In this document: one piece after another, positions 28,116-38,033 of the stretch
Layout: the number at the start of each line of letters is the position of its first letter
Numbering within the stretch: the stretch's first letter is position 1
NCBI RefSeq assembly: GCF_016735515.1
Contig: NZ_JAERQZ010000001.1
Coordinates: forward strand, 3,956,746 to 4,020,745
DNA: 64,000 nucleotides
Source of the DNA: Piscinibacter sp. HJYY11
Lineage (GTDB): Bacteria; Pseudomonadota; Gammaproteobacteria; Burkholderiales; Burkholderiaceae_C
Direction: 5' to 3'
Program-made: the position numbers and the translations under genes
Notes under the pieces: model-generated
The model's database searches: none
Told to the model about the DNA's origin: nothing
Seen by the model: the letters and a program-made list of their open reading frames with translations, nothing else

Positions 28116-28499
28116 ATGACGCCACGCAAGCACCTCGGTTTCCTGCTCCAGGGCGTTGGTGCCTGGGTGGTGTTCTGGCTGGTGGGGTTGCCGGACTACT
28201 ACCAGCAGTACTCCACCGTGCTGATGGCGGTGGCGAGCATCCTGCTGTCGGTGGCGATCTCGCTGGCGGCGATCGCTCTTCTGCGCCGAGGCCCACAGGC
28301 GCGCCGCATGTCGCGCGCCTTCTGGCTGTCGTTCTATTACACCGTGCCCTTCGTCCTGCTCGACACCGCCTACTGTGCGTGGTACCTGGGGCACGGCACG
28401 CAGTATCTGGTGACCTTCTGGTACCTGACGATCTTCTACGTGACGCCGTGGCTGACGTTCATGCCCACTGCGTGGCTGCTGAGCGAAAGGGCTTCGTGA
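28116..28499 (+). CDS. Small integral membrane protein, unknown function
   Basis: The 127-residue product has about four hydrophobic segments: residues ~10-25, ~33-55, ~70-90 and ~97-118. A polar RRGPQARRMSR stretch separates the second and third and is probably cytoplasmic. The start at 28116 lies after the VOC stop; the frame also extends upstream inside the VOC gene but that part is not protein-like. I know no family for it. A DUF2784 membrane protein follows on the same strand. Confidence 0.7.
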   Translation: MTPRKHLGFLLQGVGAWVVFWLVGLPDYYQQYSTVLMAVASILLSVAISLAAIALLRRGPQARRMSRAFWLSFYYTVPFVLLDTAYCAWYLGHGTQYLVTFWYLTIFYVTPWLTFMPTAWLLSERAS

Positions 28500-28568
28500 T
28501 GTTGACCGCCTGAGCTTCCACCAAGCCCGGCTTTGACCGCCGGCACAGCGCTGCCCTGAATCGCCACC

Positions 28569-28976
28569 ATGCTCCGTCTCCAGACCTACCAAACGCTGGC
28601 CGACCTCGTGCTCGTGCTGCACGTGGCGCTCGTGCTCTTCGTGGTGGGCGGCCTGGTGCTGATCGTGCTGGGCAACCTGCGCGGCTGGTCGTGGGTGAAC
28701 GCCTGGTGGTTCAGGCTTGCGCACCTCGCGACCATCGCCATCGTGGTCGCCGAGGCGTGGTGGGGCATCGAATGCCCACTGACCACGCTCGAGCGATGGC
28801 TGCGAGAGCAGGCGCGCGACAGCACCTACGCCGGCAGCTTCATCGAGCACTGGCTGCAGGCGCTGCTCTTCTGGCAGGCGCCACCGTGGGTCTTCACCAC
28901 CGCCTACACGCTCTTCGGCCTGGCGGTCGTCGCGGCGTGGTGGCGCTTCCCCCCGAAACGACGCTCAGCGACGTGA
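28569..28976 (+). CDS. DUF2784 family membrane protein
   Basis: The 135-residue product matches the DUF2784 pattern: an N-terminal LADLVLVLHVALVLFVVGGL helix, then the WWGIECPLTTLERWLREQA block with its conserved cysteine, followed by SFIEHWLQALLFWQAPPWVF and a last helix. It is an inner-membrane protein of unknown role. Its stop overlaps the stop of the opposite-strand thioredoxin-like gene by 12 bases, so the two genes are convergent. Confidence 0.82.
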   Translation: MLRLQTYQTLADLVLVLHVALVLFVVGGLVLIVLGNLRGWSWVNAWWFRLAHLATIAIVVAEAWWGIECPLTTLERWLREQARDSTYAGSFIEHWLQALLFWQAPPWVFTTAYTLFGLAVVAAWWRFPPKRRSAT

Positions 28977-29324
28977 CCAGAGCCGGCGCGCGAGCGCCTG
29001 CACGTCCGCATCGGGGTGCGCACCGGCGCGGCCTCTCTCGCGCTCGTTGCGCAGCAGCCGCCACAGCGTGTCCTTGTGCGGCAGCACCGTGCCGAAGAAG
29101 CGCACGCCATCGGCATCGCTGACCAGCAAGGTGGGAAAGTTTTCCACCTCGACCGGGTCGACGAGCTCGGACTCGTCTTCGATGTCCACCCACACGAAGC
29201 GCATGTCCGCATGGGCCTGTGCGGCCTCCTCGAAGATCCCGCGGTAGTCGCGGCAGGTGCCGCACCATTCCGCGCACAGGCAGGCCACCAACAGCGGTGC
29301 AGAGGAGGAAGGCGTGTCAGACAT
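28965..29324 (-). CDS. Thioredoxin-family protein
   Basis: The 119-residue product has a thioredoxin fold with the active site WCGTC in LCAEWCGTCRDYRGIFEE and the cis-proline in VENFPTLLVSDADGV. There is no signal peptide, so it should act in the cytoplasm as a thiol reductase or reductase-like partner. The CGTC dipeptide differs from the CGPC of housekeeping thioredoxin. It is convergent with the DUF2784 gene and divergent from the secreted protein at 29439. Confidence 0.88.
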   Translation of the reverse strand: MSDTPSSSAPLLVACLCAEWCGTCRDYRGIFEEAAQAHADMRFVWVDIEDESELVDPVEVENFPTLLVSDADGVRFFGTVLPHKDTLWRLLRNERERGRAGAHPDADVQALARRLWSRR

Positions 29325-29438
29325 CGCCCCGGATCATCTCAGACCTCGCCGCATCGTGCCGCGAAGGGGCCGCTCCGGAATGCGAGTTGCCGCGATCGGG
29401 AACAGGCTGGGTGTCCAGTCGCTGAAGGAGATTCATCC

Positions 29439-29804
29439 ATGATGAGCAAGAAGCTACTCGCCGCCATCGTCGCCACCACCCTGGGCTGTGGCACGGCCAT
29501 GGCACAGACGACCAACAACGTCGAAAACACCGCCGCTCCCAACGCCACCCAGACAGCCCCCGGCGGGCTGACCGAGGCCGGCAAGGACGCCAAGGACACC
29601 GCCAAGGGCGAATACAAGGCGCGCAAGAAGATCGCTGAGGCGAACAAGGAGCTGAACAAGGCCGATTGCGAAGTGTCGGCCGATGGCAGCGCCGAGCGTG
29701 CCTGCAAGAAGCAGGCGCGCGCGCAAGCCAAGGCAGACAAGGCCGAAGCCAAGATGACCTACGAGAACGAGAAGAAGGACATCAAGGCCAACCACAGCAA
29801 GTAA
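29439..29804 (+). CDS. Small secreted, highly charged helical protein
   Basis: The 121-residue product has a clear signal peptide, MMSKKLLAAIVATTLGCGTA with likely cleavage after AMA. The mature part is Thr/Asn-rich at first, then Lys/Ala/Glu-rich and probably helical, with two cysteines (in ADCEVS and RACKKQ) that could form a disulfide in the periplasm. AAGGAG stands 8 bases before the ATG at 29439. Function unknown; no enzyme motif is visible. Confidence 0.78.
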   Translation: MMSKKLLAAIVATTLGCGTAMAQTTNNVENTAAPNATQTAPGGLTEAGKDAKDTAKGEYKARKKIAEANKELNKADCEVSADGSAERACKKQARAQAKADKAEAKMTYENEKKDIKANHSK

Positions 29805-29885
29805 TCACCGCAGGTGATCGCAGTGCGAGGGGGTGGGCCCAGTCGCCTGCCACCCTCCTGACAACGGCGGCGAGGCAGGGGCGAT

Positions 29886-32800
29886 ATGCTGCATCGGCCC
29901 ATGCCCTTGCAAGACTTCCACCCTGCCGTCGCCCACTGGTTTGAAAAGGCCTTTCCCGCGCCGACCGAGGCGCAGGCCCAGGCCTGGCCCTCGATCCGCG
30001 CAGGGCGCCACACGCTCGTGGCGGCGCCGACCGGGTCCGGCAAGACGCTGACCGCGTTTCTCGCCGCGCTCGACGGCCTCGTGCGCCAAGGCCTGCGCCT
30101 CGAGGGCCTGCCCGATGAAACGGTGGTGCTCTACATCTCGCCGCTCAAGGCGCTGTCGAACGACATCCGCCTCAACCTCGAAGCACCGCTTGCCGGCATC
30201 CGCACCGAGCTCGCCGCACTCGGGCTGCCGGACGTGGAGATCCGCACCGCGGTGCGCACCGGCGACACGCCGCAGAAAGAGCGGCAGCTGAGCCTCAAGC
30301 GGCCGCCGCACATCCTGGTGACGACGCCCGAGTCGCTGTACGTGCTGCTCGGTTCGGTGTCGGGCCGCAAGATGCTCTCGACCGTGCGCGCGGTGATCGT
30401 CGACGAGATCCACGCCATCGCCGATGGCAAGCGCGGCAGCCACCTCGCGCTCTCGCTCGAGCGGCTGCAGCACCTGTGCGGCGTGCGGCTGAGCCGCATC
30501 GGGCTTTCGGCCACGCAGAAGCCGATCGAGGAGGTGGCGCGCTTTCTCGTCGGCAGCACCGCGGTGCGCGATGGCGTGGCCGACTGCCACATCGTCGACA
30601 TCGGCTATGCCAAGCAACGCGACCTGGCGCTGGCCGTGCCGCCGACGCCACTCGGCGCGGTGATGTCCAACGACCAGTGGGAGCAGGTCTACCGCCAGGT
30701 CGCGGCGATGGCGCAGGAGCACCGCACCACGCTGGTCTTCGTCAACACGCGGCGCATGGCCGAGCGTGCCGCGCGGCACCTGGGCGAGTTGCTCGGCAAG
30801 GAGTCGGTTGCGGCCCACCACGGCAGCCTCGCGAAGGAGGCACGGCTCGAGGCCGAGCAGCGCCTGAAGCGCGGCGAGCTCACGCTGCTCGTGGCCACTG
30901 CCTCGCTCGAGCTGGGCCTGGACATCGGTGACGTCGAACTCGTGTGCCAGCTCGGCTCGCCGCGATCGATCGCGAGCTTCCTGCAGCGGGCGGGACGCTC
31001 CGGCCACGCGGTGGGTGGTGTGCCGAAGGCGCGGCTCTTCCCGCAGTCGCGCGACGAGCTGGTCGAGTGTGCGGCCCTGCTCGATTGCGTGCGGCGCGGC
31101 GAGCTCGATGCCTTGCACATCCCGCTCGCTCCACTCGACGTGCTGGCGCAGCAGATCGTGGCCGAGATTTCGTGCGAAGAGTGGGACGAGGGCGAGCTCT
31201 ATGACCTCGTGCGCCGCGCCTGGCCCTACGCCACGCTGTCGCGCGAGCGCTTCGACGAGGTCGTGCGCATGCTGGCCGACGGCTACACCACGCGCCATGG
31301 GCAACGCGGCGCCTATGTGCACCGGGACGCCGTGCACCACCGCCTGCGTGAGCGCCGAGGTGCGCGCATGACCGCGCTCACCTCGGGCGGCACCATCCCC
31401 GAGACCGGCGACTACACCGTCCTGCTGGAGCCGCAGGCCGCGCAGGTCGGCACGGTCAACGAAGACTTCGCGGTCGAGAGCCTGGCCGGTGACATCTTTC
31501 AGCTCGGCAACACCAGCTACCGAATCCTGCGCATCGAGCCGGGCCGCGTGCGGGTGGAAGACGCGCAGGGCGCGCCGCCGAACATCCCCTTCTGGCTGGG
31601 CGAAGCGCCGGGGCGCAGCGACGAGCTGTCGATGGGCGTGTCGCGGATGCGCGAGGCGCTCGGCCGTCTGCTCGCCGAACAGGGCGCCGAGGCAGCGCGG
31701 AAATGGCTCGTCGATGAACTGCGGCTCGACGACGACGCCGCCCGCCAACTGGTCGACCACCTTGCGCGCGCCGTCGCGGTGCTGGGTGAGCTGCCATCGC
31801 AGCGCTGCATCGTGATCGAGCGCTTCTTTGATGAGTCGGGCGGCATGCAGCTCATCCTGCATTCGCCCTTCGGCAGCCGCTTGAACCGTGCCTGGGGCCT
31901 GGCTTTGCGCAAGCGCTTCTGCCGCCAGTTCAACTTCGAGCTTCAGGCCGCGGCGACGGAAGACGCGATCGTGCTGTCGCTCTCCACCAGCCACAGTTTC
32001 CCGCTCGATGAAGTGGCGCGCTACCTGCACAGCAACACCGCCCTCGACGTGTTGCTGCAGGCGCTGCTCGACGCCCCGCTCTTCGGCGCCCGCTGGCGCT
32101 GGAACGCCACCAATGCGCTGGCACTCCCGCGTTTCACCGGCGGGCGCAAGGTCGCACCGCAGCTGCAGCGCATGCGCTCCGAGGACCTGCTCGCGTCCAT
32201 CTTCCCCGACCAGGTGGCGTGCGGTGAAAACATCGTCGGCGACCGAGAGATCCCCGAGCACCCGCTGGTCGCGCAGACGCTGGACGACTGCCTGAACGAT
32301 GCGATGGACGCCCGCGGCTTTCTGGCGCTGCTGCGGCGCATCGAGTCGGGCGAGGTGAGGGTGGTGGCACGCGACCTGCCGGCGCCATCGCCGCTCGCGG
32401 CCGAGGCCTTGAGCGCGCGGCCGTATGCCTACCTCGACGATGCCCCGATCGAAGAGCGCCGCACGCAGGCTGTGCAGGCACGGCGCTACGGCGATGCGCC
32501 CACCGAGGCGGGCGATCTCGGGCAGCTCGATGCCGACGCGATTGCGAGCGTGCGGGAAGAAGCGTGGCCGCAACCGCGGCATGCCGACGAGATGCACGAG
32601 GTGCTGAACGGGCTGGGGCTGGTCACGCAGGACGAGGCAACGCAGAACGAAGGCTGGATGGCGTGGCTCGAGGCGCTGGCGCAGGCGAAGCGCGCGACGG
32701 CGCTGCAGGCCGACGGGATGCAGCTGTGGGTGGCCGCGGAGCGGCTGGTGCAGTCGAGCGCCTTGCACCCGCAGGCGTCACGCGTGCCGCATATCGAGGC

Positions 32801-34226
32801 TCCGGCGGGCTACGACACACCGCCTGCGTCGCGCGAAGAAGCCTTGCAGGAGCTGCTGCGCTCCCGCCTGAGCGCGCTGGGCCCCGTGCGCGCCGACACG
32901 CTCGCACGCCAGCTCGCGGTGCCGCTGGGCGACGTCGAGTTCGCGTTGTCGGCCTTGCAGTCCGAAGGCTCGGTGATGCAGGGCCACTTCACGCCTGGCA
33001 CGCCGCACGTCGAATGGTGCGAGCGGCACCTGCTCGCGCGCATCCACCGCTACACGCTCAAGCGCTTGCGCCGCGAGATCGAGCCGGTGTCGCCGCGTGA
33101 CTTCGCGCGATTTCTGTTCGAGTGGCAGCGTGTGGGGGCCGAGAGCCGGGTGAGCGGGCCCGAAGCGCTTGCCGGCGTGCTCTCGCAGCTGGAAGGCTTC
33201 GAGGCCCCCGCGGCCTTGTGGGAAGCCGAACTGCTGCCCGCGCGCGTGAAGGACTATTCCAGCGCCTGGCTCGACGACCTGTGCACCGCAGGCCGCACGC
33301 TGTGGCTGCGCCTGCGGCCGATGGCGGCCGACAGCCGCGCGGGCGGCGCGTCGTTGCGCAGCACGCCGGTCTTGTTGCTGCCGCGGCGAAGTGCCGCGCT
33401 GTGGGCCAGCCTCGCGCCGCCGGGGGCCGACGATGCGCAGCTCTCGTCTCGCGCGCAACGTGCCGTCGCCTACCTGGCCGAACATGGTGCCTCCTTCTTC
33501 GACGAAATCGCCCACGGCACGCGCCTCCTGCAGGCCGAACTGGAAGAAGCCCTGAGCGAACTGGTGGTGCGCGGCCGGGTGAACTGCGACAGCTACGCCG
33601 GCCTGCGTGCGTTGCTGGTGCCGGCGGCCAAGCGTGCGACTGCGGCCTCACGCCAGCGGCGACGTGTGCCGCTCTTCAGCATCGAGGACGCCGGGCGCTG
33701 GACGCTGGTGCGCCAGCCGGTGTCCACCCAGACGGCGCTGCCCGCGGAAGCGATGGAACATGTCGCGCGAACGCTGCTGCGCCGCTACGGCGTGGTGGCG
33801 TGGCGCATCGTCGAGCGGGAGGCCGCCTGGCTGCCGCCGTGGCGCGAGCTGGTGCGGGTGTACCGGCGGCTCGAAGCGCGCGGCGAGATCCGCGGCGGCC
33901 GCTTCATCGATGGCAGCACCGGCGAGCAGTTCGCGCTGCCCGAGGCGATCACCGCGATGCGGCAGGTGCGCCGCCAGCCGGCTGACGAGCACCTGGTGTG
34001 CCTTTCGGCGTCGGACCCGGCCAACCTGCTCGGCACCGTGCTCGCCGGCCCGCGGCTGCCGCGGGTGGCGGGGTCGAAGGTGCTCTACCGAGGTGGGGTG
34101 CCCATCGCCACCAGCGTGGCCGGGCAGGTCGAAGCGCTGGTCACCCTGTCGCCCGAGCAACTGCAGGCAGCGGCGCGTGCGCTGTCGCTGGAGCCGGGTT
34201 TGCGATTCCTGGAGCTCACACTGTGA
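29886..34226 (+). CDS. lhr: Large helicase Lhr (DEAD/DEAH superfamily 2)
   Basis: Lhr proteins are 3'-5' DNA or RNA-DNA helicases linked to DNA repair. The product has 1446 residues. Walker A APTGSGKT is at 47-54, the DEIH box at 173-176, SAT at 208-210, and motif [10 protein letters not shown] at 367-374. After the two RecA-like domains comes the Lhr winged-helix/beta-barrel core, and the long C-terminal half is the extension found only in full-length Lhr, ending near the FLELTL terminus. An ATG at 29901 is an alternative start. Its stop overlaps the next gene's start codon, so the two are translationally coupled. Confidence 0.93.
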   Translation: MLHRPMPLQDFHPAVAHWFEKAFPAPTEAQAQAWPSIRAGRHTLVAAPTGSGKTLTAFLAALDGLVRQGLRLEGLPDETVVLYISPLKALSNDIRLNLEAPLAGIRTELAALGLPDVEIRTAVRTGDTPQKERQLSLKRPPHILVTTPESLYVLLGSVSGRKMLSTVRAVIVDEIHAIADGKRGSHLALSLERLQHLCGVRLSRIGLSATQKPIEEVARFLVGSTAVRDGVADCHIVDIGYAKQRDLALAVPPTPLGAVMSNDQWEQVYRQVAAMAQEHRTTLVFVNTRRMAERAARHLGELLGKESVAAHHGSLAKEARLEAEQRLKRGELTLLVATASLELGLDIGDVELVCQLGSPRSIASFLQRAGRSGHAVGGVPKARLFPQSRDELVECAALLDCVRRGELDALHIPLAPLDVLAQQIVAEISCEEWDEGELYDLVRRAWPYATLSRERFDEVVRMLADGYTTRHGQRGAYVHRDAVHHRLRERRGARMTALTSGGTIPETGDYTVLLEPQAAQVGTVNEDFAVESLAGDIFQLGNTSYRILRIEPGRVRVEDAQGAPPNIPFWLGEAPGRSDELSMGVSRMREALGRLLAEQGAEAARKWLVDELRLDDDAARQLVDHLARAVAVLGELPSQRCIVIERFFDESGGMQLILHSPFGSRLNRAWGLALRKRFCRQFNFELQAAATEDAIVLSLSTSHSFPLDEVARYLHSNTALDVLLQALLDAPLFGARWRWNATNALALPRFTGGRKVAPQLQRMRSEDLLASIFPDQVACGENIVGDREIPEHPLVAQTLDDCLNDAMDARGFLALLRRIESGEVRVVARDLPAPSPLAAEALSARPYAYLDDAPIEERRTQAVQARRYGDAPTEAGDLGQLDADAIASVREEAWPQPRHADEMHEVLNGLGLVTQDEATQNEGWMAWLEALAQAKRATALQADGMQLWVAAERLVQSSALHPQASRVPHIEAPAGYDTPPASREEALQELLRSRLSALGPVRADTLARQLAVPLGDVEFALSALQSEGSVMQGHFTPGTPHVEWCERHLLARIHRYTLKRLRREIEPVSPRDFARFLFEWQRVGAESRVSGPEALAGVLSQLEGFEAPAALWEAELLPARVKDYSSAWLDDLCTAGRTLWLRLRPMAADSRAGGASLRSTPVLLLPRRSAALWASLAPPGADDAQLSSRAQRAVAYLAEHGASFFDEIAHGTRLLQAELEEALSELVVRGRVNCDSYAGLRALLVPAAKRATAASRQRRRVPLFSIEDAGRWTLVRQPVSTQTALPAEAMEHVARTLLRRYGVVAWRIVEREAAWLPPWRELVRVYRRLEARGEIRGGRFIDGSTGEQFALPEAITAMRQVRRQPADEHLVCLSASDPANLLGTVLAGPRLPRVAGSKVLYRGGVPIATSVAGQVEALVTLSPEQLQAAARALSLEPGLRFLELTL

Positions 34227-34939
34227 CCACGACCCCTTTGCACATCGGCATCGTCGGCTGCTCGGCCGAAGGCGCGTCGCTCTGTTACCGCACGCTGTGC
34301 GCCGAAGCGCCGGCGCTCCTGGGTGAGGCGCATGCGCACCCTGAGGTGTCGATACACACGCCGTCGCTTGCGGCGTATGTCGACTGTCTCGATCGCGGCG
34401 ACCTGCAAGGCGTGGCCGACCTGATGCTGAGCTCGGCGCACAAGCTGGCCGGCATCGGCGCCGAGTTGCTGATCTGCCCCGACAACACCATCCACCAGGC
34501 CTTCGCGCTCGTGGCGCCGCATTCGCCTCGGCCGTGGTTGCACATCGCCGACGAGGTGGCGCGGGTGGCGGCCGAGCGGGGCTTCCGACGCGTCGGTGTG
34601 CTGGGCACGCACTGGCTGGTGAAGAGCGAGGTCTATCCGCAGGCCTTGCAGGCGCGCGGCATCGAGGCCGTGCGGCCGGTGGACGACGACCGCGATGCGC
34701 TCGGCCACATCATCATGGACGAGCTGGTGCCAGGCATCGTGAGGCCGGCGTCGGTGTCGGCGCTCCAGCGCATCATCGAGCGATTGGCCGCACGGGCTTG
34801 CGATGCGGTGGTGCTGGGTTGCACCGAGCTGCCGCTGGTGCTCGATGATCACAACAGCGTGCTGCCGACGCTCGACAGCACGCGGCTCCTCGCCCGCGCG
34901 GCACTCGCACGGGCAGTGGCGGCTCAGCGCTCAGCCTGA
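34223..34939 (+). CDS. Aspartate/glutamate racemase family protein
   Basis: The 238-residue product has the cofactor-independent racemase fold with both catalytic cysteines visible: [13 protein letters not shown] in the N-terminal half and [13 protein letters not shown] in the C-terminal half. The N-terminus reads [20 protein letters not shown]. The GTG start at 34223 overlaps the lhr stop in GTGA and has GGAG 8 bases upstream, within lhr. It is probably an amino-acid racemase; the substrate (Asp, Glu or other) cannot be read from the sequence. Why it is coupled to a helicase is not clear. Confidence 0.9.
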   Translation: MTTTPLHIGIVGCSAEGASLCYRTLCAEAPALLGEAHAHPEVSIHTPSLAAYVDCLDRGDLQGVADLMLSSAHKLAGIGAELLICPDNTIHQAFALVAPHSPRPWLHIADEVARVAAERGFRRVGVLGTHWLVKSEVYPQALQARGIEAVRPVDDDRDALGHIIMDELVPGIVRPASVSALQRIIERLAARACDAVVLGCTELPLVLDDHNSVLPTLDSTRLLARAALARAVAAQRSA

Positions 34940-35136
34940 GCCGGCGCCAGCGCCGGCTGCGTGCGGCGTGACCACACCAGCTCGTGGAAGAAGAAGGCGA
35001 CGGTGTTGACCATCGGCTCGATCAGCGCGACGGCGCTCGACACCTGCCAGCTGCCGGTGATGGCGTAGGTGACACCGAACGCCACGCTGAAGTGCAGCAC
35101 GGCGAAGCTGGTGGTTTTCTGGACGTGACGGGCCAT
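34924..35136 (-). CDS. DUF2061 family membrane protein
   Basis: The 70-residue product has two hydrophobic segments, FAVLHFSVAFGVTYAITGSW and VALIEPMVNTVAFFF, ending HELVWSRR, which is the DUF2061 pattern (a short two-helix membrane protein with a conserved HE..W). AAAGGAG lies 6 bases before the ATG. It overlaps the convergent racemase gene by 16 bases. A perfect Fur-type palindrome lies in its promoter region, so it is likely iron-regulated. Confidence 0.85.
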   Translation of the reverse strand: MARHVQKTTSFAVLHFSVAFGVTYAITGSWQVSSAVALIEPMVNTVAFFFHELVWSRRTQPALAPAQAER

Positions 35137-35173
35137 GACGAACTCCTTTCTTGCTGGGGTTCAGTATGGCTGC

Positions 35174-35194
35174 TGATGAGAATGATTCTCATCA
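35174..35194 (-). promoter_or_regulatory. Fur-box-like perfect palindrome
   Basis: Two 10-base arms, TGATGAGAAT and ATTCTCATCA, flank a single G in perfect inverted symmetry. The core GAGAATGATTCTC matches the classic Fur box seen before iron-regulated genes. It stands 38 bases upstream of the DUF2061 start, in that gene's promoter region. The other neighbour, the aldehyde dehydrogenase, ends nearby at 35238 and so is not its target. Confidence 0.78.
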
Positions 35195-35237
35195 AATCGG
35201 CCGATGGCAGCCATAGCCACCACCGGCCGGAGCGGGG

Positions 35238-36671
35238 TCAGAGCCCGGTCTGCGTCACGAACTTCGCGTTGAGGTAGGCGTTGATCGCATCGCTGCCGCC
35301 TTCGGTGCCGTAGCCCGAGTCCTTGATGCCACCGAAGGGCACTTCGGGCAGGGCGAGGCCGAAGTGGTTGATCGAGACCATGCCGCTCTCGATCGCGCTG
35401 CCGATGGCAGTGGCGGTCTTGAGCGACCGGGTGAAGGCATAGGCCGCCAAGCCGAACGGCAGGCGGTTGGCTTCGGCGACCACCTCGTCATAGGTCTTGA
35501 AGGGGAGGATCGGCGCGATGGGGCCGAAGGGCTCTTCGTGCAGGATGCGGGCATCGGCTGGCAGGTCGGTGAGGACCGTTGGCTCGAAGAAGTAGCCGTC
35601 GCCTGTACCGCGCTTGCCCCCGAGCGCCACCTTCGCGCCCTTGGCCACGGCATCGTCGACGAACTGCTGCATCGCCTCGACACGCCGGCTGTTGGCGAGC
35701 GGGCCCATGCGTGTGTCCTTCTGCAGGCCGTCACCCACCTTGATCTGCGAGGCCGCGGCGACGAAACCGTCGACGAACTGCGGGTACACCGACTCATGCA
35801 CCAGGAAGCGAGTGGGCGACACACACACCTGCCCCGCGTTGCGGAATTTCGCGCCGGCGAGTTGCTTGGCGGCCGAAGCGACGTCGGCATCGTCGAACAC
35901 GATGGCCGGGGCGTGGCCGCCCAGCTCCATCGTGATGCGCTTCATGTGCTGGCCGGCAAGCGCCGCGAGCTTCTTGCCGACCGGCGTGGAGCCGGTGAAG
36001 GTGATCTTGCGGATGACCGGGTGCGGGATCAGGTACTCCGAGATCTCGCTCGGCACGCCGAACACGAGGTTGATCACGCCGGCCGGCACACCGGCGTCGG
36101 CATAGGCACGGACCAGCGCGGCGCAGCTCGCGGGCGTCTCTTCCGGCCCCTTGAGAATGACCGAGCAGCCGGCGGCGAGCGCGGCCGAGACCTTGCGCAC
36201 CGCCTGGTTGATCGGGAAGTTCCAGGGCGTGAAGGCGGCCACCGGGCCCACCGGCTCCTTGATCACCAGCTGGCTCACGCCCTCGGCGCGCGGCGGCACG
36301 ATCTGCCCGTAGGTGCGGCGCGCTTCCTCGGCAAACCAGTCGATCAGGTCGCCAGCCGACAGGGCTTCCATCTTGGCTTCTGCCAGCGGCTTGCCTTGCT
36401 CGAGCGTCATCAGCTGGGCGATCTCGTCGGCGCGCTCGCGCATCAGGTTGGCGGCCTTGCGCAGCACCTTGTAGCGCTCGAAGGGCGACACGGCCTTCCA
36501 CTGCTTGAAGCCCTTGTCGGCGGCGGCGAGCGCACGGTCGAGCTCGGGGATGCCGGCGTGGTGCAGGCGGGCCAGTGCCTTGCCGGTGGCGGGGTTGAGG
36601 ATGGGCTCGCTCTTTCCGCTGGTGCCAGCGGTCCATTCACCGTCGATGAACAGGGAGACGTCTGTGTACAT
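35238..36671 (-). CDS. NAD(P)-dependent aldehyde dehydrogenase, succinate-semialdehyde type
   Basis: Oxidises an aldehyde, probably a semialdehyde such as succinate semialdehyde, to the acid. The start at 36671 ([13 protein letters not shown]) gives 477 residues; the frame extends 15 codons further but that part has no family character. The cofactor region reads [20 protein letters not shown], the general-base glutamate lies in [17 protein letters not shown], and the catalytic cysteine in [13 protein letters not shown]. The GabD-like N-terminus and C-terminal [11 protein letters not shown] are typical. No linked transaminase or regulator is next to it, so the natural substrate is open. Confidence 0.88.
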   Translation of the reverse strand: MYTDVSLFIDGEWTAGTSGKSEPILNPATGKALARLHHAGIPELDRALAAADKGFKQWKAVSPFERYKVLRKAANLMRERADEIAQLMTLEQGKPLAEAKMEALSAGDLIDWFAEEARRTYGQIVPPRAEGVSQLVIKEPVGPVAAFTPWNFPINQAVRKVSAALAAGCSVILKGPEETPASCAALVRAYADAGVPAGVINLVFGVPSEISEYLIPHPVIRKITFTGSTPVGKKLAALAGQHMKRITMELGGHAPAIVFDDADVASAAKQLAGAKFRNAGQVCVSPTRFLVHESVYPQFVDGFVAAASQIKVGDGLQKDTRMGPLANSRRVEAMQQFVDDAVAKGAKVALGGKRGTGDGYFFEPTVLTDLPADARILHEEPFGPIAPILPFKTYDEVVAEANRLPFGLAAYAFTRSLKTATAIGSAIESGMVSINHFGLALPEVPFGGIKDSGYGTEGGSDAINAYLNAKFVTQTGL

Positions 36672-36786
36672 GGGGAGTCCTGGGCTGAATGCGGGAGAGA
36701 GGTGGCACGCGGCCACGCGGAACCATGATTGTTCCGCGTCTCGGAAGCCCGGGTTGTCGCTCAGGTTGCGGCCTGAGCCGGCCGCG

Positions 36787-37248
36787 TCAGCGCTTCGGGG
36801 CGGGCGGTACCGGGGCGGGTGCCGTGCGCGAGGCGGCTGCGGCCGGCACGGGCGCCGCGGCAGGGGCGGCCGGGATGGCCGGGGCCTGCGCCGCTGCCGG
36901 CGCCTCGGCGCTGGCCGGCTCCGCCGCCGTCGTGGCCGGCACTTCCTGCCAGGGCGAGGGGCAGGAGGTCACGTAGGGGTAGTACATCTGCGCCTCGCGG
37001 CAGTAGTACCAGAAGTGGGTCTGCTGGGCGGCGCTCGGCTGCACGAACAGCGGTTCGGCCGGCGGCTGCACGACCACCGGCCGCTGTACCACCAGCGGGC
37101 CCCAGTAGCCAGGCCACCAGAAGGGGCCGCCGATCCACACGCCGACGCGGGCGCGCGGGTGGGCCTCGGCCAACGCCGGGGCCAGGCTGGCGGCAAGCGC
37201 CGTGGCGAGGACGAGAGACTTCAGCGGCAAGGCGAGGCGGATGTTCAT
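36787..37248 (-). CDS. Secreted Pro/Ala-rich protein with a conserved Cys-Tyr motif
   Basis: The start at 37248 has AGGAG 7 bases upstream and gives 153 residues. A signal peptide spans about residues 1-28 (cleavage after ALAEA). The central block [15 protein letters not shown] and CPSPW carries C83 and C96, which could form a disulfide; W- and G-rich [10 protein letters not shown] precedes it. From residue 105 the chain is almost only Ala, Pro and Glu. It is probably periplasmic or outer-membrane associated. It follows the glycine-zipper lipoprotein gene by 14 bases in the same direction. Confidence 0.75.
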   Translation of the reverse strand: MNIRLALPLKSLVLATALAASLAPALAEAHPRARVGVWIGGPFWWPGYWGPLVVQRPVVVQPPAEPLFVQPSAAQQTHFWYYCREAQMYYPYVTSCPSPWQEVPATTAAEPASAEAPAAAQAPAIPAAPAAAPVPAAAASRTAPAPVPPAPKR

Positions 37249-37262
37249 CACGGGCTCCTCGT

Positions 37263-37805
37263 TCAGCGTGCGGGCGGCGGCGGCTGGATGCCGGCCGGCG
37301 GGCGCGGCGGTGCGGGCGGCACCGCCGCAGGCGCGCTGCGGTAGCCGGCGTAGCCGACGCCAGGGACCTGGTTGCCCTTGGCGTACATGCACTGCGAGTA
37401 GGCGATGTCGTAGCGCCGCTGGGCACTGCCGGCCGCATGGTTGCTCTGGTCGGACCCGACGGCGGCGCCGGTCATGCCGCCCACCGCGGCCCCGACGCCT
37501 GCACTGCCATGCGTGCCGCCGATCAGCGCTCCGGCGGCGGCGCCGAGCACCACGCCGGTGGCGGTGGCCGCGGCGAAGCGCTGGGCCGCGGCATCGCTGC
37601 CCGGCCCGCCGATGCGGCTGTGCGCCCAGTCACGGCAGAGCTTGTCGTCGGCGACGAAGACTTCGAACGGCTTGTTCGGCCCGGGCATCACATGGGTGCT
37701 CGGGCCGGTGGGCATCTGGGCGCAGCCCACCAGCGACGCCGCCGCCAAGGCAGCCAGCGGCCAGGCCGGCGAGCGGGAAAGGCGGGGGGTTCGCGCAGGG
37801 CTCAT
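37263..37805 (-). CDS. Glycine-zipper lipoprotein
   Basis: With ATG at 37805 the product has 180 residues; a GTG at 37814 is equally well placed, with AAGGA 7 bases before it. The lipobox LVGC puts the lipidated cysteine at residue 28. Residues ~82-118 (TGVVLGAAAGALIGGTHG and following) are an alternating Gly/Ala glycine zipper, a membrane-packing motif. C57 and C139 are two further cysteines, and the C-terminus is proline-rich. It should sit in the outer membrane. First gene of a two-gene operon with the secreted protein downstream. Confidence 0.8.
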   Translation of the reverse strand: MSPARTPRLSRSPAWPLAALAAASLVGCAQMPTGPSTHVMPGPNKPFEVFVADDKLCRDWAHSRIGGPGSDAAAQRFAAATATGVVLGAAAGALIGGTHGSAGVGAAVGGMTGAAVGSDQSNHAAGSAQRRYDIAYSQCMYAKGNQVPGVGYAGYRSAPAAVPPAPPRPPAGIQPPPPAR

Positions 37806-37930
37806 GGGGTTCACCTGTTCATCCTTGTAGGCTGAAGAACGAGCTCCGCCAAGCCGACGTTGACGTCTTTACATGCCGGCGGCACCGGGGGTTCTTCCTT
37901 CCTCTGGCTATGAGCTTGGTGCGATTTGGT

Positions 37931-37998
37931 CTTAGTTGGTTCGCGCGCAAGCAAGCGCCGAATTCTTCGTTCTCCCGCAGAAGGACAGTCCCTAGCAT
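37931..37998 (+). promoter_or_regulatory. Candidate CysB operator and promoter of the first sulfate-binding gene
   Basis: CTTA at 37931-37934 and CAAG at 37948-37951 form an inverted pair spaced 13 bases, within TCTTAGTT...CAAGCAAG. TAGCAT at 37993-37998 is a plausible -10 box, 62 bases from the first element. This puts the pair at about -65, the usual LysR-type recognition position. The same layout recurs upstream of the second binding-protein gene. Confidence 0.55.
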
Positions 37999-38033
37999 GC
38001 CGGCATTCCTGCTTTCATACCCACCACAACACC

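Noticed and set aside
29805..32768. Open frame of nearly 1000 codons antisense to lhr
   Set aside because: No domain or start signal; it covers the well-supported helicase domains on the other strand.
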